Below, in pieces: positions 1 to 9,292 of a stretch of 26,210 nt of DNA. Numbering within the stretch: position 1 is the stretch's first letter; each line of letters opens with the position of its first letter. Below the pieces are notes generated by a model. That model was given only the letters and a program-made list of their open reading frames with translations, was not told the origin of the DNA and did not search any database. Source of the stretch: Nemertoderma westbladi. Lineage: Eukaryota > Xenacoelomorpha > Nemertodermatida > Nemertodermatidae. A program made the translations under genes and the position numbers. The DNA lies in the NCBI GenBank assembly GCA_032718475.1, contig JAUCBJ010000382.1, positions 1-26,210 on the forward strand. The letters run 5' to 3'.

Positions 1-7
1 GAAGCTT

Positions 8-1121
8 TTACAGCTCCCATCTCTGATATGGCGTATCTATCTCCCCGTCTACCAGATGTCGGCTGTTGTAGTACACCGACTCGCCCTTAGGCCCCGGGTG
101 GTCTACCAGACCATCGAAAGCTGTCTTAAAGGCTCTTCTGTAGCTTAGGGGTGATCCCGATAATAGGAATGCCGCTGGTTCCCTCTCGATAACCACGGTT
201 ATGAATAGGTTAAGCAAACTTATCATTATCCAATCCTCCTGCAGGATATATCGCTTCTTATATACCTTTATCACTCCTTTTCGGAATTGATACACCTCTT
301 GTTTTCCCGGCCTTGCTCCCCACTTCAGCGAGTTCGCTAGTTCTGCTCCGTACTCTTCCCTGAACTTCCCCCAGTCCATCGGTTTGTGACATACGAGCCC
401 CAATAGCTGGCCCATCGCCACCGCTCCACAATGGCCTGTGTTCTTAACTAGTCCCAACCCGTCTGGTGCTGTCATAGCCATGAAGACCGTCTGCATATCC
501 AGAAGGTTGGGGGTGTCCGGACCGATGATTCTCTCCGCGTCGTCGCGAATCGCCGATCCCACTTTCGTTGTCGACTTCTCTCTCACTAGGACCTGCACCG
601 CCCTTGGCAGCCGGTCTAACTTCGGCCCGTCCTTCTTCCCATACGTTCCCAGGTCAAACAGGAAAATGTCCCCATTTGGCGTGGCCAAATGTAGGAGTAT
701 GGTTCTGGCCGATCCCGCCGATCCTCTCCTTGAACCCTCCTCGTCTTCCACGGTCCCTTCGTCGTCCCCTGTTGACGGACTCTATGAACCTCTTCCAATC
801 TTTCCTCGGTGACTCTCTCGCGTACTTCGGAATCCCGAACTTCGCCTCGTCTCCTTTCACCACATAGTGGAAATGCTCGAAGATCGCGTTGTCCAGCGAC
901 GGCGTCCCGTAGGTCCCGACCAACCGCTGTTCATGCATCTCCCTGAAGTGGTCCTGTAACGCTCGTGCTGCATGACCCTTTTCTAACCGCTCATAGTATC
1001 CCCTCGTCCTCTCTTCCAGATGCCTCTTGGTGAAATCCACCAGTATCTCCTTTCCTCCTAGCTCCGCCTTTCTCTTTCGCACAAGTTTGCTTGCCATCTC
1101 GAACTCTTCCCGATCGCTCAC
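8..1121 (-). CDS. ORF downstream of BEL pol: DEDD (RNase D/WRN-like) 3'-5' exonuclease-like protein, one frameshift
   Basis: Two minus-strand reading frames, 1121 down to about 755 (starts MSDREEF) and 751 down to 8 (stop TAA at 8-10), read as one protein with a frame change between 752 and 789. The first part is charged, helical and unassigned. The second part resembles the RNase D/WRN/Egalitarian exonuclease fold. A D-x-E pair at residues 3 and 5 of the lower frame precedes the strand-like ILLHLATPNGDIFLFDLG (Exo I and the following beta strands). KVGSAIRDDAERI (about residues 63-75) resembles Exo II. A Tyr at 168 followed by Asp at 173 could be Exo III, but its spacing is five rather than the usual four. 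The family removes nucleotides from RNA or DNA 3' ends using two metals. The ORF lies on the same strand as the BEL/Pao pol and about 1.14 kb downstream of it, and is similarly GC-rich. It could be a third ORF of that element, another element or a host gene. Strand and coding nature are fairly sure; the exonuclease call is motif-based only. Confidence 0.5.
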
Positions 1122-1141
1122 CCTTTGGGTGGTGCCTTACC

Positions 1142-1560
1142 AAGGCGCTATAGGATGAGTGATAGGTTTAGATGGTTTATTTCTGTTCGATGGCCTATCT
1201 CTCTCTGTATTTCTGAGTTATTGCCTATTTTTTACACTACTTAATTATGAAGCTACTAAATGTATCCTAAATCACAATTTTGTCCGTTGCTTTAATTATA
1301 TTCCAGAATTTTCCTTTTTATTGTTACCGTAATTTGTTAATTTTTCAGCCCTATTTTATTTTATTTCTAATCTAATTTTAATTCTACTGTCCTACTGCTT
1401 ACTATTGCCTATGGATCATTCTATTTCATAATCCACATTCTGGCCTACTCTGTGGGCTTGTGCAGTACAACAGTATTCGTCGCGCGGCCTACACGATTTA
1501 TCCAGCTGTACTCATATGCCCCCCTCTCGCTACTAACTACTGACTAATATCTATACTATA
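1142..1560. other. AT-rich spacer, no gene seen
   Basis: This stretch separates the exonuclease-like ORF from the tandem array. It is AT-rich, has stops in every frame, and shows no RNA gene, hairpin or LTR-like boundary that I could support. If the retroelement includes the exonuclease-like ORF, this would be untranslated leader between pol and that ORF. Confidence 0.5.
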
Positions 1561-1591
1561 TATACCCTTCTACCTCTATCTCTTACTAAAC

Positions 1592-2088
1592 GGTACTACG
1601 TACCCTCTAACTCTTATTCTCTCTAACTAACGGTACTACGTACCCTCTTACTACTCTAACTCCACTGACTAACGAACCTCTAACTCCACTAACTAACGGT
1701 ACTACGTACCCTCTTACTAACTTCTAACTCCACTAACTAATGGTACTACGTACCCTCTTACTAGCTTCTAACTCCACTAACTAACGGTACTACGTACCCT
1801 CTTACCAACTTCTAACTCCACTAACTAACTGTACTACGTACCCTCTTACTAACTTCTAACTCCACTGACTAACTAATGGTACTACGTACCCTCTTACTAA
1901 CTTCTAACTCCACTGACTAACTAATGGTACTACTTACCCTCTCACTAACTCCTCTAATACTCCTAACTAACTAACGGTACTACGTACCCTCTCACTAACT
2001 CCTCTAACACTCCTAACTAACTAACGGTACTACGTACCCTCTCACTAACTCCTCTAACACTCCTAACTAACTAACGGTACTACGTACC
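1592..2088. repeat. Tandem array of 11 GGTACTACGTACC hairpin motifs
   Basis: GGTACTACGTACC occurs at 1592, 1632, 1698, 1742, 1786, 1830 (first base T), 1878, 1926 (one change, TACTTACC), 1976, 2026 and 2076. Spacing is 40, 66, 44, 44, 44, 48, 48, 50, 50 and 50 bp, so two unit types (44 and 50 bp) exist side by side. Each motif is a near-palindrome: arms GGTAC/GTACC with a 3-base loop and an embedded TACGTA. Spacer sequence is built from CTAACT-type words, which drift more than the 13-bp core. The array lies between the end of pol and the exonuclease-like ORF. Confidence 0.95.
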
Positions 2089-2160
2089 CTCTTACTCTTA
2101 CTATCTAACTTCTATCTGCCTACTTACTGCGTACCTAGTTATGTACTTTTATTTATATAT

Positions 2161-2181
2161 TTTTTTTTTTTTTTTTTTTTT
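2161..2181. repeat. T21 homopolymer tract (A-tract on the element's sense strand)
   Basis: A run of 21 T on the plus strand follows a GGGG-rich stretch about 80 bp beyond the pol stop. On the minus (sense) strand it reads as a purine-rich stretch and then poly-A. It could be a remnant polyadenylated end, a plain microsatellite or part of a 3' untranslated region; I cannot choose between these. Confidence 0.9.
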
Positions 2182-2262
2182 ATGTGTGGGAAGGGCGCCT
2201 CGCCCTCAATCCCACCCCCTCAGTCCAAAACTTGGACGACTAAACTCCACTCTTACTCGATA

Positions 2263-3505
2263 CTAAGGTGCTCCCTCTAGTAGACAGCACTTCCCTACAG
2301 CCCTTCTGTAGGTTTTCCTGTCTTTGGCACCTATCTTGCCACCTATCCGCACTTCTACCGATCGGACTCTTCCGTCCTCATCGGAGTAAGTGCCTACAAC
2401 TCTCGCCAACCGCTACTGGTTGTTGATGATGGTATCATCCGTGACGATCACGAGATCACCCTCTTTCAGCTCTCTGTTCATCTCCCTCCACTTACTTCTT
2501 CTGTGAAGCATGGGTAGGTATTCCTCAACCCATATCCTCCAATACTCTGCGCTTATCGCCTTAGCGACTTTCCAACTCTGGCGGGAGTGTATGTCATCTG
2601 GGTCTACACCCCACATATCGATGGTCGCTGGCCTTTCCATGAGGAAAATGCGTCAGCACGTCTAGTGACTCAGGGTCATCATTCTCTGGATATAGCGGTC
2701 TGCTATTAATGATACCCTCACACTTCGCAAGTACTGTCCTTAGCACATCCTCCGTAACCATATGGGTGTTCATCAACTTCGTCATCAGACGCTTCGAACT
2801 ACCCACTAGTCTCTCGAGGCATCCTAGGGTATGCGGTGCATACGGCGTCCTCCTCTCCCATTTTACTTGTCGTCGCCTCATGGCTGCCCTGACTTCCTCT
2901 CCTTCCAGGATATCCAAGGCCTCTGCCATCACGTTCTCCGCCCCCGCAAAGTTGGTCCCGTAGTCGGAGTATATTACTGCGATCGTCCCACCTTTGCGGT
3001 CTCTAAACCTCTCTAAGGCATTAATGAATGCCGATGCGGTTGCATCTTGGGCGAGTTCTATCCCTACCGCCCGCGTGTTATTACATACGAAGATAATACC
3101 GTAGCGTTTCTCCGTGTGCCGCATCACCTTGATCTTTATCGGCCCGAACATGTCCACACCGCAATGTGTAAATGGCGGGTCGTGTTGTCTTACCCTACTT
3201 GCTGGTAGTGGTGCCATCTCCTGTATGGCTCGCTCCTTCTTCGCTCGTCGGCAGGTCTGGCACTGCCCCACTACCGCCTTCACCTTCTTCCTCAATTGTT
3301 TGACCCAAAAGGTCCTCCTTATCTCCGTGAGGGTTCGGTTGGTGCCCCCGTGCAATATCGATTTGTGGGAGTCCCAAATAATCTGGTGGACTATCGGCGA
3401 TCCTGTGGGGATGATGATGGGCTTCGGTGGAACAACGATACTGTTGTTGTATCCCACCCTAGAGTTCATTACTAGGATCCCGTCGTAAGTTGTGGCGACA
3501 GCGTG
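2263..3505 (-). pseudogene. BEL/Pao integrase domain (zinc finger, DDE core, C-terminal domain), broken
   Basis: The integrase inserts the cDNA copy into the host genome. The main frame runs 3469 to 2594. It contains a zinc-binding region (HQIIW, SHKSILHGG, then CQTC), a first catalytic Asp in GVDMFGPI, a second in IYSDYGTNF and the Glu in LGCLERL, so a full DDE triad is present. The usual SDNGTNF reads SDYGTNF here. The frame shifts by one at about 2641-2650 and continues from 2640 as the C-terminal domain (WRIWVEEYLPML, then a GDLVIV strand). A TAG at 2413-2415 interrupts it, probably a former Trp codon because the same frame stays open with family-like sequence (RLARVVG and onward) to the stop at 2263-2265. 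Upstream, the join to the RNase H frame also needs a shift near 3487-3505. Identification is firm; function is lost. Confidence 0.9.
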
Positions 3506-4386
3506 ATCAGCTCGCTGTCCCGTCGGAGATGCTGTTGTTTACCGACGCGCTCCACCTCGTCGCCGTAATTCTTCCTTTGCTCGTAGCGGATGACTGCTTT
3601 GGCCGCCCCTTCCAGATCTATTGTCATTCTAATCTTCACGTCTTTGCCAACTCCCCTGAGGAAATTCCCGAAGGCTCTCCAGTACGCCACTAATTTCTTG
3701 GTCTTGTACCAACTAGAGCTGTAGCTAAGGAGTTTATCCGTCGGGTTATCGCACAGTTCTCCTGGTTTTGGTTGCACGTCCCTAATCTCCCTCACCATCT
3801 GGGAGTATATCTCTTCTCCCTCTGAATCTCCCTCTTCTCCTTCTGACACTACTTCTCCTGAGCCCGGGTCCACCTTTCTCATCGGCGGCCAGGCCTCCCT
3901 GTCGCTCAGAAACTGTGGCCCGTGTTGCCACAATACTTCCTTCTTCAAGAAAGTGTGGCGTACCACGCCCCTCGATAACAAGTCCGCTGGGTTCTCGTCC
4001 GTCGGGCAGTAGTGCCACCTTTCCAGTTCTGTGGTCGCCCTTATTTCGTCCACTCTATTTGCGACGAATATAGGGTATCTCGTCCTTTCGTTATGTAGCC
4101 AACCAAGCACTACCATGGAATCCGTCCAGTAGTGTGTCTCCACTATGTTGGGAATAGTATCCACTAGGTAGGCTGTAGCCCTAACTCCTAGACTTGCAGC
4201 TGTCAATTCTAGTTTGGGAACTGATGCTGAATCTGGCGGCATTGACTTCGCCTTGCTGAAGGCGAGTCTGGGCTTGTGAGCACCCTCTCGTTGTACTAAA
4301 TAGAGTGCCGCTCCGTATGCCTCTAACGACGCATCGGAGAACATGTGTAGGTCCAGATTCGTTATGTCCCCATCCGGGAAATACAC
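3472..4386 (-). pseudogene. BEL/Pao RNase H domain and linker to integrase
   Basis: This is a 304-codon open stretch in the same frame as the RT segment above it, separated only by the TGA at 4387-4389. The RNase H catalytic residues all look present: Asp in LHMFSDASLEAYGAALYL, Glu in PKLELTAASLG, Asp in THYWTDSMVVLGW and Asp in NPADLLSRG. This domain degrades the RNA strand of the RNA-DNA hybrid during reverse transcription. The second half (about residues 180-290) contains an acidic run (EVVSEGEEGDSEGEE) and the helical linker that normally precedes BEL integrase. The reading ends at a TAG (3472-3474) created by a one-base frame change near 3487-3505, after which integrase continues in another frame. 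The open frame begins right after the stop with GTG, so there is no real start codon. Confidence 0.9.
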
Positions 4387-4886
4387 TCATGGCATGCTGT
4401 ATGTTCCCATCTGCTCCAGGCTCTCTGTCCACTTATACCACTGCTTTCTAATCTCTTCCGGGACCTCTGCGTCCCACTCGTCCTTTAGCTTGTACACTTT
4501 CTTGAGTATCTGTTTCCCCGTGACTAGTAGTGGGGATGCTAGGCCTAGGGGATCGTATATCCTTGCTATGTACGACACATAGCCCCTCTTTGTGTGGATA
4601 TCTGTGCCCTCCTGACTCAACTGGTACTTCAGTTCATCCGTCTCTCTGTCCCACACAATTCCCAGTGCCTTCTGTTGAGACTCTATTCTCTTGTTCGCCA
4701 TGTCCTGCCCCTTGGCTGTTGTGGATTATCCATGGTCGATCCTGGTCTCTCATCTTTTATCGCCTCGATAAATTCCTTCGAACTGGATTGGAATTTGGTT
4801 AGGTTGAAGCCGGATCCCTTAAGGATGTCGCGAATCTCGCGCCCTGTGTCCAGTAGCTCCTTAACCGTATTTCCAGACTCCATCCC

Positions 4887-4889
4887 GCC
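4887..4889 (-). other. RT active-site Asp replaced by Gly (YVDG)
   Basis: On the minus strand the codons TAC GTA GAC GGC read Y-V-D-G where retroelement RTs have Y-x-D-D. The second Asp is one of the catalytic metal ligands. A single base change (GAC to GGC) explains it. The change is independent of the adjacent duplication. Confidence 0.85.
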
Positions 4890-4891
4890 GT

Positions 4892-7601
4892 CTACGTAGA
4901 AGCCGCGTAGAAGCCGATATCGACGGCTCTAGTACTGTATTTATCTTCCTTTCCCTTTACTGTGTCTCTTACGGCCATAGTCGTCGTGAATGAAGACGAC
5001 TTGGCTCCCATATTCTGTACTATCATCTTGTACATCGGTATTGTCGACGGTTCCACGTCGCCATCGTACCATAAGAAGCATTGATTGTCGCTATCCTCTT
5101 CCGTCACACGGACTTGGTTGAACATGCCTTCTATGTCACAGGTGAAGGCGTGTTTCCCATTCCTGAATCTAAGTAGGACCTCTATCCCTGAGTTGTATAT
5201 GTTGGGACCCTCTTGCAGATAGTCGTTTAGGCATTTCCCGTCGGTCTTTGCCGATGCGTCCACTACTATCCGCAGTTTACCTTTCTTCGGATCTAAAGCC
5301 ACGTGGAGTGGCAGGTAATATGTCAAGTCCGTGTTTGGTTTGTCGACCGGTAACTCCACGGCCCATCCCTTCTCGACGTACTTCCTGATCGTCTTGTGAA
5401 TGTACTCATTCCTTTCGGGGCTCCGTTTTAACGTCTGTTTCAACTTACAAAGCCTCGTGAGTACCATCCCTTTATTATCGGGCAGTGGTAGCTTTGGTAG
5501 CTTCCATACCATTCCTATGGTATACCGCCCTTCTTCGCATCTCATAGACTCCTCTACGCTCTGCTGAGCCTGCTTGTCTTCCTCCGAGGTTCCGACCCCG
5601 GTTTCCTTTAGTCCCCCAAAATCTTGCCTGAGCAGTCTCTTGAGCTGTTCCTCCGCTCTCTCATCCCCTATTTCTTGCATAGTTCCTGCGAACATGCATC
5701 CCGATGTCTCCGACATCCTAAATCCGACATCCGACATCTTACTCTTAATTGGGCTACCCAGCGTCCACCCGAATGGTGTCAATATCGCCACCGGGTCACA
5801 CTGCCTGTCTTCGCCGAAGACCGTTTGCATCCTTTCGTGGGCCGTCGGGCAGTCCATTCCTACTATAATGGATACCTTCCTAACGTCCACCTCTGGGATT
5901 GAGAAGTCGATATCATCCAGGAATTTATATTGTTCGACCTCGATGTTGGTTGGCCGCCTGGCATTGATATTTATTGACTCTATCACTTGGATGGGGTCGA
6001 TGGTCGCCCCGTAGTCGCATCCCGGTGCCACCGCTGCAATCGCGCACCGTCCGGTCCTCATCTCCAGGACCTCATCTTTGCTAGAGATTGTTGTTACCGC
6101 CATTCTACTTGGCCTCGTTCTCAATCCTATCTCTTCGGCCACCCAATTTTCGATTAATGTGAAGGCAGCTCCACTATCGACCAGCATCAGTGTGGTCACT
6201 GATCGATTGCCTTCTCCAATCACTCGCACTGGTACTACCCCAAGTAGCACCGTTCCTCTCTTCTTCGCCCCTACTGTGCTCGTTGCCATCGTTTGGCCTT
6301 TGCTTTGACCGAACTTGATTGGCGTCTCCTTGCATTGCCTAGCTCTATGTCCACTCATCACACATCGCGAGCAGATCTCATTTCTCGCCGCGTATTCTAC
6401 CTGATCTTCCCTGGGTAGCGCTTGCCAGTACCTGCAGTTCATGGTTTGATGAAGCGCATTTGTATGTAGCTGGCATTTGCTCTTTGGGTCGTAGCCGTCC
6501 TTGTACAGTGCATTGCGTATCGCAGTTGCATTTGTACCAAAGTCCCTACTATTCTTATTGTTTGGGTTCGGCCTACTGGGCGTACTGGGGTTATATTTAT
6601 TTGTGTTGTTATTTTTTCCCTGTCCGCTCCATGATGTGGTCTTACCCTCGGCTACCTGTGGACTTGCAGTCCCCTGCGTCGCTGCGTATGGCAGTGATTG
6701 CCTGAGCTTTGGTAATGCGTTTGACGTGTTGTGTTCTGGTTTCGGTCTATGGTAATCGGTTCTTGGTCCCTTTCCCAGGCTGTCCTCACTATAGACTGGG
6801 TCGGTTATTAATTCGGCTTCGTAGTTTAAGAAGCTCGACATTTCTTCTAAACCCGGTTCCGCACCCTTCCTATCTCGAGTGGAGAAAGCGATTTTCCTCC
6901 ACTTGTTGCGCAGCCACATCGGTAGTGCCTGCGCTATCGTGGTGATGTTGTTGGACGCGTTGAGTTCGTATGGCGCGTCTAGCGTCTTTAACACGATTAG
7001 CGCCTTCTCGACTTTGTTAGCGAATGTCTTTATGCTAACGGGGTTATCCTGTAGGCCACCCGATGTTATGCCCCTCAGGGTTTGCCGGATGATCTTGGCC
7101 GGGTGCCCGTATTCCCTGTCCAGTGCCCGCCATGCCGTCGTGAAGCCGCCCTCTATGCCCTGGTATTGCCTCACGATGTCGTATGCTGGGCCTCCTGTAT
7201 ATACTTGCAGATATTTTAGGCACTCCGCCTGCGTCAAGTTCTTTGTTAGTATTTCGTTACTATACATGCGCCGAAACTGCAGATATTCTTCCGGCCTACT
7301 CCCATCGAATTTAAACGGTTCCACGGGTGGTAACTCGATCCTAGTTTTTAACGCATCGATCAACGTGGCCATCCCCATCGCCTGCGCTTCCAATGGGTTC
7401 GATGGATGTTGTATAGTTTCTCCTGTTGGGTGTGGTCCGTCCGTCCTATTTTCTACCTTCCTCTGGCTTGGGTATATCATTGGGGGTAGCGGCCCCCTCC
7501 ATATTTCTGTGTCGCATGATCTATTTTCATCCAAGGGTCTCGTTGTTCTTGCTCCTATCGGGGTATATTGTTGATATTGTGATGGGGGAATGTCACCCTG
7601 T
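4892..7601 (-). pseudogene. BEL/Pao gag, aspartic protease and first half of RT
   Basis: One long open frame (880 codons counted from a TTG at 7534). The frame is actually open further up to the C19 tract at 7602-7620, so 7534 is not a true start. Residues about 70-250 are the DUF1759-like gag domain (starting near PVEPFKFDG, with FTTAWRALDREYG). Residues 354-401 hold two zinc knuckles: C-x2-H-x4-H-x4-C and then the standard CSRCVMSGHRARQC. Residues 449-560 are the retropepsin-like protease with DSGA at 453-456. From about 660 the RT begins: LRIVVDAS at 754-761, and motif A (FTCDIEGMF) with catalytic Asp at 800. The frame ends at TAG 4892-4894, caused by the 11-bp duplication. The protein would package RNA, cut the polyprotein and begin reverse transcription. 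Confidence 0.92.
4895..4916. repeat. 11-bp tandem duplication at the RT active site
   Basis: CGTAGAAGCCG occurs twice back to back (4895-4905 and 4906-4916). On the sense strand the first copy encodes Gly-Phe-Tyr of the catalytic loop. The second copy repeats it in a shifted frame and leads to the TAG at 4892-4894. Removing one 11-bp unit would put the upstream and downstream RT frames in register, so this is the cause of the frame break. Confidence 0.95.
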
Positions 7602-7975
7602 CCCCCCCCCCCCCCCCCCCACCGGTATGTTTGGTACTGGGGTTGATGTTAATATATTGGGGCCCATGCACCTATCCGCAATAATTCCCCCCTCCCCTGG
7701 GTATATGTTATGTCCTTGCATGCTGTAGTCATACTGCTGTACTGGTACCGGTATAGGCCTATCAGCTTCTGGCCTACCTGCCGGTATGTACTCCGCGACT
7801 TCCGGGTTTAATCCCGTCGTCCGCGCTATCCTATCGCCTACATTATTCCTGTCAGCATGGCCTATGGTATGTGCAGTAAGGCCTACAGTATGTCCCACAG
7901 TCTGTATGTGTCGCTCGGGATCGAAGTTTAATCTTCTCGAATAATCCTCCCCGCGGCTACCGTATTCTCGATCGG
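7593..7975 (-). pseudogene. ORF1 region segment just upstream of gag
   Basis: An open minus-strand frame from about 7975 to 7593 carries RLNFDPERHIQTVGHTVG, then a Pro/Gly/Tyr-rich stretch (NPEVAEYIPAGRPEADRP), and ends in poly-Gly plus a stop directly at the C19 tract. Beyond that tract a different frame (QGDIPPSQYQQYTPIG) flows without a stop into gag. The natural reading is therefore one continuous protein whose frame is lost at the G tract. GTG at 7898 has no support as a start. No domain recognised; the composition suggests a disordered linker. Confidence 0.6.
7602..7620. repeat. C19 homopolymer (G19 on coding strand) at ORF1/gag junction
   Basis: The frame ending in poly-Gly and stop at 7593 and the frame leading into gag meet exactly on this tract. 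A length change of one or two bases would put them in register. Confidence 0.9.
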
Positions 7976-8568
7976 TAGCTATATCCCGCCGGGAAGTTTC
8001 TCTTCGACCCCCTCCACTGCTCTCGCCCTCGTGCCGGTACGTCGCGTACCCCTCTATCGGCGTAGTACGCCTCGTCAGGTCGCGCCTCTCCGGGGCGACG
8101 GCAATCTCCCGAAGCTCGACCCCTCCGACTCTCCATTCCCATCTCGGCTATCGACGGCTCGCTATCCGTCCTCGCTCTTCTATCGTTCGCGGTGATACTT
8201 CTCCTACTATCTTCTCCTCTTCTCTCTCCAGTGCAGTGTTCCCGCTCGTGAGATCTCTCGTCGACCTCCCGGTTAAACTCCACTATTCTTCTTCCCTCTT
8301 CTGATCGGGCTCGACGCTTCGTCTGCCCTCTCGCGACGTCAACCTGCCTCTCTCTGCTCGATCGCACGTCGCTGGGGATACTTGCAATCCCCCTATTACT
8401 CTCCGTCGTCGGGTGTTGCGGTTTACCTAGCTCGGCCCGCGCATTATCCGCCGACGCCTGTGGGACACTCTTTGCCCCCCCCCCCCTCTCGCTACTATTC
8501 TGTCGTGGTGGGGCGCCCGTAGCCCCCCCCCCCCCCCCCCCCCCACCCGCCGCATCTAACTTCACCAT
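7957..8568 (-). pseudogene. ORF1 region segment, Arg/Glu-rich
   Basis: An open frame from 8568 to 7957, entered from the C22 tract at 8523-8544 (poly-Gly then ATGAPPR). The body is strongly charged, with many RRGE and SRER words and no recognisable fold, so it is probably disordered and basic, which would suit nucleic-acid binding. It runs out of frame near 7960-7975, where the next segment takes over; this is the only frame change in the ORF1 region that does not sit on a G tract. Coding character is supported by the long open frame and by the tandem unit it shares with the segment above it. Confidence 0.55.
8523..8544. repeat. C22 homopolymer within ORF1 region
   Basis: The sequence coding EVRCGGW upstream and ATGAPPR downstream lie in different frames on either side of this tract. 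Another shorter run, C12 at 8475-8486, lies in the same unit and does not change the frame. Confidence 0.9.
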
Positions 8569-8655
8569 CTCCTACCACACTTCTGCATCCCCCCTGTCGG
8601 ACATTCTCCACCCCCCTTCTCTCGCCACTAATCTTCCGTGGTGGGGCGCCCGTAG

Positions 8656-8672
8656 CCCCCCCCCCCCCCCCC
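8656..8672. repeat. C17 homopolymer within ORF1 region
   Basis: Equivalent position in the neighbouring 128-bp unit: EVRCGEW before the tract, ATGAPPR after it, again in different frames. Confidence 0.9.
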
Positions 8673-8787
8673 ACTCGCCACATCTTACTTCACTATCTCT
8701 TGCTTCACCACTATACCCCTCTCTAGCCGACACATCAACCCTACTGCGGCTGGGTCTATTCACCCCCGCCTCTCCCTCTGCTACTGT

Positions 8788-8937
8788 GTGGCCTACCAGG
8801 CCTACCTCGGGTTGGCTCAACCCCGCTACCTCCTGCCTATCAACTACGTGGCCTACCAGGCCGCCGTCGGGTTGGCTTAACCCCGCCACTTCCTGCCTAT
8901 TAACTATGTGGCCTACCAGGCCCCCGTCTACCGGGTT
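8788..8937 (-). repeat. 60-bp tandem repeat coding a 20-residue unit (GLVGH...GLSQP)
   Basis: GTGGCCTACCAGGCC recurs at 8788, 8848 and 8908 with exact 60-bp spacing. On the coding strand each unit gives 20 residues (QPDGGLVGH-V-RQEVAGLS). Units one and two are nearly identical; the third is partial. In-frame spacing shows the repeat expanded while under translation. Confidence 0.9.
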
Positions 8938-9292
8938 GTGTATATCCGACACGTTCACATTAATAGCACAACTGTGATTGTCGCCAATTTGGCCCTCTAG
9001 TTCACCTAAATTATTCTGTGCACCAAAATTAGGAACATAATTATTTTGTTCGTTCGAGATAAGATTATTTGAATTATTTTGCGTGACTACATTATTTGAG
9101 TTATTTTGCGTAATTGCGTTATTTGAGTTATTTTGTAAATTCGAATTCGTATTATTATTTAAATTATTTGGATTATTTGTATTTAAATTTAAGTTACTAC
9201 TACTAGGTAAAATATTTCCTGGAATAAAGGTTTGGTTAGAATTATCCAATACGGTACTATTAATATTAACGTCGTCTACAGTATTATTATTA

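Larger units (their letters stand above)
4387..4916 (-). pseudogene. RT second half (catalytic loop, thumb and connection), broken
   Basis: This segment spans two frames: 4883 to about 4720 (MESGNTVKELLD onward) and 4701 to 4387 (MANKRIESQQKALGIVWD onward). The frame change falls between about 4705 and 4740. LGIVWD and IYDPLGLASPLLVTGK are hallmark BEL RT thumb/connection phrases. The active-site loop lies at its upstream end: codons at 4887-4898 read Tyr-Val-Asp-Gly instead of the Tyr-Val-Asp-Asp required for metal binding, a change explained by one base. The same place carries an 11-bp tandem duplication that throws the frame. The segment ends at TGA 4387-4389, likely a former CGA codon because RNase H continues in the same frame. 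Confidence 0.88.
8450..8700 (-). repeat. Two tandem ~128-bp coding units each containing a G tract
   Basis: Two adjacent units align along their length: both start with a GA(T/A)GTGAAGT-like sequence coding EVRCG-W, run through a long G tract, then code ATGAPPR followed by a Ser/Glu/Arg-rich stretch. The offset measured at the EVRCG-coding sequence is 128 bp (ends near 8697 and 8569). The protein-level match holds only if the frame changes inside each G tract, which argues that the tract lengths are what moved. Confidence 0.8.

Noticed and set aside
1592-2088. CRISPR-like array
   Set aside because: Spacers are repeats of the same words, the unit changes length, and the context is animal retroelement DNA.
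6879-7574. 231-codon plus-strand ORF
   Set aside because: Antisense to well-supported BEL gag; no domain of its own.
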